A stretch of DNA of 64,000 nt from Mesolinea sp040772305. GTDB lineage: Bacteria; Chloroflexota; Anaerolineae; Anaerolineales; Anaerolineaceae. The notes below the pieces were generated by a model that was given only the letters and a program-made list of their open reading frames with translations, was not told where the DNA came from and did not search any database. Positions 42,596-49,915 of this stretch are shown here, piece by piece. The translations under genes and the position numbers were made by a program. Where the stretch lies: positions 868,001 through 932,000 of the forward strand of contig JAXGYK010000001.1 in the NCBI GenBank assembly GCA_040772305.1, in the 5' to 3' direction. The first letter of the stretch is position 1. The number at the start of each line of letters is the position of its first letter.

Positions 42596-44161
42596 GTGTC
42601 GGAACAAAACCATCAGCAGCAGCGTGACGAATTACACCGGGCAATCTGGAATATTGCCAACGAGCTAAGGGGAAGCGTAGACGGCTGGGACTTTAAGCAG
42701 TATGTGCTGGGCATGCTTTTTTACCGCTACATCTCCGAAAACCTCTGCGAATACATCGATAGCCGGGAACAGCAGGCTGGTGACCCGGGCTACAGCTATG
42801 CCCGTGAAGATGACCAAAGGGCCGAAATGCTGCGTGGAACCCTGGTGAACAATAAAGGCTTTTTTATCCTGCCCAGCGAGCTTTTCGAAAACGTGCTGGC
42901 GCGTGCCGCCGCCGACCCGGACCTGAACGTTACCCTCAAGCGGATCTTTACCAATATTGAGGCATCGGCGCTGGGCACGGAAAGCGAAGCGAACTTTAAG
43001 GGCCTCTTTGATGATATTGATGTGAACAGCAACCGGCTGGGCGCCACGGTAGCCGAGCGCAACGCGCGCATGGTGCGCCTGATGAACGGGATTAAGGGCA
43101 TGAACCTGGGCCGCTATCAGGAAAACGAGATTGATGCCTTTGGCGATGCCTATGAATACCTGATGAGCATGTACGCCAGCAATGCTGGCAAAAGCGGGGG
43201 CGAGTTCTTTACCCCCCAATATGTTTCGGAACTGCTGGCGCGCATTGCGGTTCTGGGCAAAAATTCTGTGAACAAGGTTTACGACCCGGCTTGCGGCTCG
43301 GGCTCGCTGCTCTTGAAATTTGCCAAGATTCTGGGCAAGGATAATGTGCGCAACGGCTTTTTTGGGCAGGAGATCAACCTGACTACCTATAACCTCTGCC
43401 GCATCAATATGTTCCTGCACGATATCGGCTACCACCAGTTTGATATTGCCCTGGGCGATACGCTCATTGCCCCTTATCATGCCGATGAAGAACCCTTTGA
43501 GGCGATTGTTTCCAACCCGCCTTATTCCCTGCGCTGGGAGGGCGATTCCAACCCGCTTCTGATCAACGACGAGCGCTACGCCCCGGCCGGGGTGCTGGCG
43601 CCTAAAAGCGCAGCAGACCTGGCCTTCATTATGCATGCGCTGAGCTGGCTGGCCACCAACGGCACCGCGGCGATTGTCTGCTTTCCGGGCATTCTTTACC
43701 GCGGCGGGGCGGAAAAGAAGATCCGCAAGTACCTGATCGATAATAACTACATTGATGCGGTCATTGCCCTGCCGGATAAACTCTTCCAAACCACCGGCAT
43801 TTCCACCTGCATTATGGTGCTCAAAAAATCCAAGCGCGATAATGCCACCCTCTTCATAGATGCCACTGCTCAATTCGTCAAGATGACCAAAGTGAACCAA
43901 TTGAGCGAGGAAAACATCCAGACCATCCTGGGGCTGTATGCCGACCGCATGGATGCCGCCCACCTGGCCCGCCTGGTGCCGAATGAAGAGGTTGCTCAGA
44001 ATGCTTACAACCTCAGTGTTTCCAATTATGTGGAGAATAAAGACACCTTGGAAGAAGTGGATATCCAGGCTTTAAATGCAAAAATTGTATGTATTGTGGA
44101 AAATGTGAACCAGCTGAGAGCCGACATCGATCTTATTATTGAAGAAATCGAGAATTTATAA
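42596..44161 (+). CDS. hsdM: Type I restriction-modification DNA methyltransferase subunit
   Basis: 521 residues from GTG 42596; the family N-terminus (QQQRDELHRAIWNIANELRG) begins right after it, and a longer in-frame start at 42491 would add residues not seen in HsdM. N-terminal helical domain, then the N6-adenine methylase: SAM motif VYDPACGSGSLLLKF and catalytic VSNPPYSLRW (N-P-P-Y). It methylates adenine in the target defined by HsdS, protecting the host. The order M-S-R is tight (hsdS starts two bases after hsdM ends). Confidence 0.93.
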   Translation: MSEQNHQQQRDELHRAIWNIANELRGSVDGWDFKQYVLGMLFYRYISENLCEYIDSREQQAGDPGYSYAREDDQRAEMLRGTLVNNKGFFILPSELFENVLARAAADPDLNVTLKRIFTNIEASALGTESEANFKGLFDDIDVNSNRLGATVAERNARMVRLMNGIKGMNLGRYQENEIDAFGDAYEYLMSMYASNAGKSGGEFFTPQYVSELLARIAVLGKNSVNKVYDPACGSGSLLLKFAKILGKDNVRNGFFGQEINLTTYNLCRINMFLHDIGYHQFDIALGDTLIAPYHADEEPFEAIVSNPPYSLRWEGDSNPLLINDERYAPAGVLAPKSAADLAFIMHALSWLATNGTAAIVCFPGILYRGGAEKKIRKYLIDNNYIDAVIALPDKLFQTTGISTCIMVLKKSKRDNATLFIDATAQFVKMTKVNQLSEENIQTILGLYADRMDAAHLARLVPNEEVAQNAYNLSVSNYVENKDTLEEVDIQALNAKIVCIVENVNQLRADIDLIIEEIENL

Positions 44162-44162
44162 A

Positions 44163-45320
44163 ATGGACAAAAGGGTCACAACCAAGCCTGTCAAGGATAT
44201 AGAAGAAGTTCCGTATAGAGCATTGGGAAGTCTGTTGAATTATGAACAACCTGGTAAGTATATTGTTAAGTCGACAGATTATAATGACGCATTTACTATC
44301 CCTGTACTTACCGCTGGAAAAAGCTTCATTCTAGGTTATACAGATGAAACGGATGGAATATACACAGCTTCGAAACAAGAACCAGTAATTATTTTTGATG
44401 ATTTCACCACTTCATTCCATTGGGTCGAATTTCCATTCAAAGTAAAGTCTTCAGCAATGAAGATTTTAAAACCAAATAAAGATGTGATTTTCTCATTCCG
44501 TTTTCTATACCATGCTATGAAATCCATCAAGTATTCTCCGCAAGAACACTCTCGTCAATGGATTCAGACCTATTCGAATTTTAGAGTTCCTTTCCCATCT
44601 TATGAAAAGCAGGTACGAATCGCAGAAAAGCTGGATGCTTTTACAATCTTAAAAGCGGAGCTGGAAGCGGAGCTGGAAGCGCGTGCATCGCAATTCACCT
44701 ACTATCGCGAATACTTATTCGACATTGATAGTAACTCTTCTAAAATCGGTAATGTATGCACTTCTATTTATTCCGGGGGTACACCTAAGTCGACAAGAAG
44801 CGAATATTATGGTGGTCAAATTCCATGGCTAAGAACTCAAGAAGTTAATTACACAGACATAGAAGAAACAGATGTTTACATAACAGATTTAGGATTCAAA
44901 AATTCCAGTACAAAGTGGGTACCTCCCAACTCCGTTATTGTTGCTATGTATGGTGCAACCGCAGCACGAGTTGCAATCAATAAAATTGCCCTTACGACGA
45001 ACCAAGCTTGCTGTAACCTCATTGTAGATGCAAAAAAAGCATCTTATCGTTTTGTATTTCATTGGTTATCTTCAGAATATGAACGGCTAAAAGCTTTATC
45101 TGAGGGTGCCCAGCCGAACTTAAACATTAAAAAAATAAAAGACTATCCAATACCGTTACCTTCTCTAGCTATTCAGAATGAAATAGTGGACAAACTGGAT
45201 CGTTTCTACAGACTAACTAACGACTTTAAAGTTGGACTGCCGGCCGAGATCGCCGCACGCCAAAAACAATACGAATACTACCGCGATAAGCTCTTGACCT
45301 TTAAGGAGAAAGCGGCATGA
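44163..45320 (+). CDS. hsdS: Type I restriction-modification specificity subunit
   Basis: 385 residues. Two target-recognition domains are visible: TRD1 about 15-150 and TRD2 about 190-340 (the latter starting IGNVCTSIYSGGTPKSTRSEYYGG). Two helical spacers follow them, QVRIAEKLDAFTILKAEL and AIQNEIVDKLDRFYRLTN. The TRD genes are AT-rich compared with hsdM and hsdR, as is usual for exchanged recognition domains. The central spacer has a 12-base tandem repeat (44655-44678) coding AELE twice. The end overlaps hsdR by 4 bases. Confidence 0.92.
   Translation: MDKRVTTKPVKDIEEVPYRALGSLLNYEQPGKYIVKSTDYNDAFTIPVLTAGKSFILGYTDETDGIYTASKQEPVIIFDDFTTSFHWVEFPFKVKSSAMKILKPNKDVIFSFRFLYHAMKSIKYSPQEHSRQWIQTYSNFRVPFPSYEKQVRIAEKLDAFTILKAELEAELEARASQFTYYREYLFDIDSNSSKIGNVCTSIYSGGTPKSTRSEYYGGQIPWLRTQEVNYTDIEETDVYITDLGFKNSSTKWVPPNSVIVAMYGATAARVAINKIALTTNQACCNLIVDAKKASYRFVFHWLSSEYERLKALSEGAQPNLNIKKIKDYPIPLPSLAIQNEIVDKLDRFYRLTNDFKVGLPAEIAARQKQYEYYRDKLLTFKEKAA
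44655..44678 (+). repeat. 12-base tandem repeat in the hsdS central spacer
   Basis: GCGGAGCTGGAA occurs twice in direct succession (44655-44666, 44667-44678), and a partial third copy (GCG) follows. It keeps the frame and adds four residues (AELE) per unit inside the helical spacer between the two recognition domains. Confidence 0.95.
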
Positions 45321-48300
45321 GCCTTTATAACGTCGTTGCCAGCCTGCCTCTGTCCACGGTGGTGGCCGAATGCGAACCGACCGCTTATGACGCCAGCGAG
45401 TACCAAAGCGAAGCCCAGCTGGAGGCAGACTTCATCGCCCGCCTGGAAGAGCAGGGCTACGAGCGCATCAGCCTGCCCAGCGAACAGGCGCTGATCAACA
45501 ACCTGCGCATCCAATTGGAGGCGCTCAACCGCATCAGCTTCAGCGACGGGGAATGGGAACGCTTTTTTCGCGAAAAGATCGCCTCGCAAAATGAGGGCAT
45601 TGTCCAAAAGACGCGCCGCATCCAGGAAGACCATGTGCAGGTGCTGGAGCGCGAAGATGGCAGCTTTGCCAATATCTACCTGATCGATAAGCTCAACATC
45701 CACAATAACCGCCTGCAGGTGCTCAACCAATACAGCACTGACGGCGGCAAGCACAAAAACCGCTACGATGTAACGATCCTGGTAAACGGCCTGCCCCTGG
45801 TGCATGTGGAGCTTAAGCGCCGCGGCGTAGCGCTGCGCGAGGCTTTTAACCAGATTAACCGTTACCAGCGCGAGAGCTTCTGGGCCGATTCCGGGCTTTT
45901 TGAATACGTGCAGATCTTCGTCATCTCCAACGGCACCAACACCAAGTACTATTCCAATACCACGCGCTTTAAGCATCTGGAAGAGCAAAAGAAGAAGCCC
46001 GGGGGCAGTAAAAAGGGCAGCCACAGTTTCGAGTTCACCAGCTTTTGGGCCGATGCCACCAACCGGAATCTGCCGGACCTGGTGGACTTTACCAGGACCT
46101 TTTTTGCCAAACATACCCTGCTGAACATCCTGACACGCTACTGCGTTTTTACCAGCGATGAGATGCTGCTGGTGATGCGCCCTTACCAGATTGTGGCTAC
46201 GGAGCGCATTTTGAACCGCATTCTCAGTTCCAGCAACCTGAAACAGATGGGCAGCACCAAGGCCGGCGGCTACATCTGGCATACCACCGGTTCCGGAAAA
46301 ACGCTCACAAGCTTTAAGACCGCCCAGCTGGCCACCCGGCTGGAAGGCATTGATAAGGTGCTCTTTGTCGTGGACCGCAAGGACCTGGACTACCAGACCA
46401 TGGCCGAATACGACAAATTTGAGAAGGGCGCGGCGAACAGCAACAGCTCTACCAAAATTTTGCAGAAGCAGCTGGAAGACCCTGCTGCGCGCATCATCAT
46501 CACCACGATCCAAAAGCTGGATTTGTTCACACGCCGGAATCCCAGGCACCCGATCTACAGCCAGCATGTGGTGCTGATCTTTGACGAATGCCACCGCTCG
46601 CAGTTTGGCGAGATGCGCAAGGCGATCACCAAAAGCTTCAGGAACTATCACATCTTTGGTTTTACCGGCACCCCGATTTTTGCCGTGAATGCCCGCTCCG
46701 GAGCGATGCCCGGCCTGCAAACCACCGAACAGGCTTTTGGCGAACGCCTGCATACCTACACCATCGTGGACGCGATCAACGACGGCAATGTGCTGCCCTT
46801 CCGGGTGGATTACATCAACACCATGAAGGTAGCCCCGGATCTGGCGGATGCGGATGTGGCCGGGATTAAAACCGATGAAGCGCTCAATCATCCGGAACGC
46901 ATTCAGGAAGTGGTGGCCTATTTGCTGGAGAACTTTGACCGCAAGACACGGCGTGATGCGGGATTTTATTCCTTTAAAGGCGGGGCAAAGAAGGGTTTTA
47001 ACTCCATCCTGGCCACTTCGTCCATTGCTGCCTCGCGGCTCTATTACAGCGAACTGAAAAAACAAATCGCTGAAAAGGGCAAGGACATTAAACTGGCGCT
47101 GATTTACAGCTTTACGCCCAACGAAGACGACCCCGAAGCAGGCCTGCCGGATGAGGGATTTGAGAACGAGCTGCTGGATGCCGGCTCGAGGGATTTTTTG
47201 GAGGCAGCCATTCAGGATTACAACCAGACCTTCGGCACTACCTACGACACTTCGGCGGATAAGTTTGAGAATTACTATCGTGACGTTTCCAAACGGGTAA
47301 AGGAAAAGGAACTGGACCTGCTGGTAGTAGTGAACATGTTTCTGACGGGTTTTGACGCCGTGACCTTGAATACGCTGTGGGTGGATAAGAACCTGCGCCA
47401 ACATGGGCTTATTCAGGCGTTCTCGCGCACGAACCGGATCTTAAACACGGTGAAAACCTATGGCAACATTGTTTGCTTCCGGGACTTAAGCGAAGAAACC
47501 GATGCCGCGATCGCCCTCTTTGGCGATAAGGAAGCCGGCGGCATTGTGCTGATGCGCACTTTTGAGGAGTATTACAACGGATATGAACACAACGGCAGAC
47601 ATCAGCGCGGCTACCGGGAGCTGGTGGAATCTTTGCAGACGGGGTTTCCCTTAGGGCAGCCCATTTTGGGCGAGGCGGCGCAGATAGAGTTTATTAAGCT
47701 CTACGGCGCCTTTTTGCGCATGCGCAATATTTTGGTGGCTTTTGACGAATTTGAAGGCAAGGAGATTTTAAGCGAGCGCCATTTGCAGGATTACCAGAGC
47801 CGCTATATTGACCTCTACCAGACCTGGCGGCCCCGGGAAGAAGCCGAGAAAGCAAGCATCAAGGACGACCTGATCTTTGAAGTTGAACTGATCAGGCAGG
47901 TGGACATCAATATTGATTACATTTTGATGCTGGTGGCCAAATATAAAGCGAGTAACTGTGAGGACAAGGAAATTTTGGCCAGCATTGACCGGGCAATTGG
48001 CGCCAGCCTGATTTTGCGCAGCAAGCGCGAACTGATCGAAGGTTTTGTGGCGACAGTTAACGTGCAAACGGATATTGAGGGCGAATGGCCGGTTTTTGTG
48101 CGCGAACAAAAAGAGAGCGACCTGAGGCGCATTATCGAGGAAGAAAACCTGAAGCCGGAGCGAACCAGAATTTACATCGAAAACGCCTTAAAGGATGGGC
48201 AGATGCGCACGACAGGAACGGATTTTGATGACCTCTTGCCGCCCATGTCGATGTTTGATGAGCGCAGCGCGGTTAAGAAAAAGACGGTTTTGGATAAATT

Positions 48301-48340
48301 GCGTGCCTTCTTTGAAAAATATCTTGGTCTAGGCGATTGA
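45317..48340 (+). CDS. hsdR: Type I restriction enzyme motor/nuclease subunit
   Basis: 1007 residues, full length. N-terminal nuclease: NRYDVTILVNGLPLVHVELK (D ... E-x-K). SF2 helicase: Walker A HTTGSGKTLTS, motif II DECHRSQFGEMR, motif III FTGTPIF, motif VI QAFSRTNRI. It translocates DNA and cuts far from unmethylated sites when bound with HsdM and HsdS. The ATG lies in the overlap with hsdS. Intact, with no frameshift seen. Confidence 0.94.
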   Translation: MSLYNVVASLPLSTVVAECEPTAYDASEYQSEAQLEADFIARLEEQGYERISLPSEQALINNLRIQLEALNRISFSDGEWERFFREKIASQNEGIVQKTRRIQEDHVQVLEREDGSFANIYLIDKLNIHNNRLQVLNQYSTDGGKHKNRYDVTILVNGLPLVHVELKRRGVALREAFNQINRYQRESFWADSGLFEYVQIFVISNGTNTKYYSNTTRFKHLEEQKKKPGGSKKGSHSFEFTSFWADATNRNLPDLVDFTRTFFAKHTLLNILTRYCVFTSDEMLLVMRPYQIVATERILNRILSSSNLKQMGSTKAGGYIWHTTGSGKTLTSFKTAQLATRLEGIDKVLFVVDRKDLDYQTMAEYDKFEKGAANSNSSTKILQKQLEDPAARIIITTIQKLDLFTRRNPRHPIYSQHVVLIFDECHRSQFGEMRKAITKSFRNYHIFGFTGTPIFAVNARSGAMPGLQTTEQAFGERLHTYTIVDAINDGNVLPFRVDYINTMKVAPDLADADVAGIKTDEALNHPERIQEVVAYLLENFDRKTRRDAGFYSFKGGAKKGFNSILATSSIAASRLYYSELKKQIAEKGKDIKLALIYSFTPNEDDPEAGLPDEGFENELLDAGSRDFLEAAIQDYNQTFGTTYDTSADKFENYYRDVSKRVKEKELDLLVVVNMFLTGFDAVTLNTLWVDKNLRQHGLIQAFSRTNRILNTVKTYGNIVCFRDLSEETDAAIALFGDKEAGGIVLMRTFEEYYNGYEHNGRHQRGYRELVESLQTGFPLGQPILGEAAQIEFIKLYGAFLRMRNILVAFDEFEGKEILSERHLQDYQSRYIDLYQTWRPREEAEKASIKDDLIFEVELIRQVDINIDYILMLVAKYKASNCEDKEILASIDRAIGASLILRSKRELIEGFVATVNVQTDIEGEWPVFVREQKESDLRRIIEEENLKPERTRIYIENALKDGQMRTTGTDFDDLLPPMSMFDERSAVKKKTVLDKLRAFFEKYLGLGD

Positions 48341-48441
48341 ATTGGGCCTGGAGTTCATCGCTGGTGTTCATGAGAGCCTGATTTTGGCAGGGAATGCCTG
48401 AGCAGTGTAAGGCTATTCTGTGTTATCCAGCCTGAATTTAA

Positions 48442-48470
48442 GAACTGCAGCCCTGCCCGGGCTGCAGTTC
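48442..48470 (-). terminator. Hairpin after the clpB fragment
   Basis: GAACTGCAGCCC (48442-48453), five-base loop, GGGCTGCAGTTC (48459-48470): a perfect 12-bp stem just downstream of the clpB-fragment stop. On the minus strand it runs into TTAAATTC, so it was probably the terminator of that copy. Confidence 0.6.
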
Positions 48471-48487
48471 CTGATTTTACAGATTTA

Positions 48488-48656
48488 TTACCTGGCAGTA
48501 AAGCTAAGGCCGTCCGGCCCGCGGTCGATGTGGATGGTTGCGCCTTCGGGGAAGGCTCCTGCAAGCATCTTGACCGCCAGCGGGTCCTGAATTTCGCGCT
48601 GGATGGCGCGCTTGAGCGGCCGGGCGCCAAACTCGGGCTCGTAGCCGATCTCGGCC
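48488..48656 (-). pseudogene. Truncated second copy of the clpB 3' end
   Basis: About 169 bases are clearly homologous to the last 55 codons of the intact clpB at 49916: from CTCGGCCA down to the stop, most differences are single bases, many silent. The frame stays open to its own TAA (48488-48490), with a slightly different C-terminus (DGLSFTAR rather than DGLCFSA). Homology stops abruptly at 48656, where the sequence turns into unrelated AT-rich DNA. It has no promoter or start and cannot make ClpB. Divergence near 5% or more suggests an old remnant or a segment from a related strain, not a fresh duplication. Confidence 0.85.
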
Positions 48657-48784
48657 AAATTAGATTATTCGTTATCAGCGATGAGGGGTTATCAACTAAT
48701 GACAAGCCTCACACCTTATAGTCAAGCATAATAGGCCAATTATTAAAACCTGGTTTTGTACACCAAAGAATAAATGCACGACGT

Positions 48785-49513
48785 TTATGAACCTCTAATT
48801 AATCGTCTGATTGGGTATAGACTGAGTATTGTTTTAAACCTTTCTGGAGGTAGGTTATTACTGAAGTGGGCTGTGGCTGAATTGTTATACGTTGTAACGT
48901 GATGGTAACCAAATTGTTGTAAAAAGCAGAGGACATCTTTAAAGTGCTGATTGGTAGCAACCTCTATAAACAGTTGGGGCTCATCACGCTCGATTAACTT
49001 GCGCATGCCCTCCAGGACTTCCATTTCGTAACCTTCGACATCTATCTTTACTGCCGTAATGTTCTCTAACCCAAGCGTGTCAATGGGCCTTACTGGAAAA
49101 TCTTCACCATCAATCACCGTTGCGCCGCCGATTTGGTCGCTATCGACTGACAAAAGACTGGCTTTACCTTCTTTTCTCCCTGCTATCATCTCGTATACGG
49201 TAACTTTCTGTTCGAGCTTGTTATGTTTGATATTTTGTCTCAATGTCTCAGCTATAGTGGGAGAAGCCTCAACCGAATAAACATGATTGCTTTTGGTGAA
49301 CTTGGCAAAGAAGATTGTATGATTACCGATATTAGCACCAACATCCAAATAGGCTCCTTCAATATTGAGCGATCTTATGTACTCAAGAAACTTCTGCTCA
49401 TAAAAGCGACCTTTTTTTATAACGCGCGCTATATTGCCACTACCAGAAGGAATGGCTAATTTTATTCGTTCGTTTTCATACTTGATCTCAGATTCATGCA
49501 TACACAGCCTCAC
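48785..49513 (-). CDS. FkbM family methyltransferase
   Basis: 242 residues. SAM-binding motif YLDVGANIGNHTIFFAKF, second strand VYSVEASPTIAETL, and the FkbM signature AVKIDVEGYEMEVLEGM. FkbM enzymes O-methylate sugars or other small substrates, often in surface glycan loci. GC is lower than in clpB. It stands alone between the two clpB segments, with the same orientation as clpB. The alternative start at the fifth codon (ATG) is possible; TATTAT about 27 bases upstream may be its -10. Confidence 0.87.
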   Translation of the reverse strand: MRLCMHESEIKYENERIKLAIPSGSGNIARVIKKGRFYEQKFLEYIRSLNIEGAYLDVGANIGNHTIFFAKFTKSNHVYSVEASPTIAETLRQNIKHNKLEQKVTVYEMIAGRKEGKASLLSVDSDQIGGATVIDGEDFPVRPIDTLGLENITAVKIDVEGYEMEVLEGMRKLIERDEPQLFIEVATNQHFKDVLCFLQQFGYHHVTTYNNSATAHFSNNLPPERFKTILSLYPIRRLIRGS

Positions 49514-49915
49514 GACTCTTCATACATAATAAGACTTTAGGTGATATGTCTATATAGTTTACTACGCATCTCCGGGGCTAAATAAATCCTAAATGGTTTA
49601 CGCTGTTAAGATCATCAAAACTCCACTTTCACAACAATAACTCAGTGTGAAACACCGGTGAAAGATGCCCTTTTTATGAACAGAAAATGTATGCTCAGAA
49701 ATAGTCTATTTATCTTCTGGACACCCACTCGTTGTGTGCAGCTAAATGGTGGACACAATGGAGGAGGTGTCGGGATGGTCGTCAGAGGTGAAACTCTCCC
49801 GGTGGATTAAATATATTGTCGGTTCGGGAATAGGCTCAGCCTCTGTGATGGCGGGTTTGGTGAAATATGTTGGGCCGACTGCTTGTGTCGGCCCGATGAT
49901 GAACGGTTACGGACT
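49514..49915. other. 402-base gap between the methyltransferase gene and clpB
   Basis: No gene is supported. It includes the methyltransferase promoter region, a possible insertion-sequence-like end around 49732-49762 (repeated TGGACAC), and the clpB terminator-like hairpin at 49872-49894. Confidence 0.5.
49872..49894 (-). terminator. Hairpin downstream of clpB
   Basis: GGGCCGAC (49872-49879), seven-base loop, GTCGGCCC (49887-49894): perfect 8-bp stem 21 bases after the clpB stop on the minus strand. The T-tract is weak. Confidence 0.5.

Larger units (their letters stand above)
48341..48784. other. 444-base stretch between hsdR and the methyltransferase gene
   Basis: No complete gene. It holds a perfect 12-bp hairpin at 48442-48470, a truncated clpB 3' end at 48488-48656, and about 125 AT-rich bases without features before the FkbM gene stop. 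Confidence 0.75.

Noticed and set aside
42665..43963. 432-codon open frame opposite hsdM
   Set aside because: Antisense to the HsdM methylase domain; no protein-family features.
45278..47404. 708-codon open frame opposite hsdR
   Set aside because: Lies antisense to a complete, well-conserved HsdR with all motifs; it is open only because of the codon bias of hsdR.
49732..49762. Insertion-sequence end (repeated TGGACAC near a TGTGCAG stretch)
   Set aside because: Only one end-like motif is visible, with no partner repeat or transposase, so not called as a mobile element.
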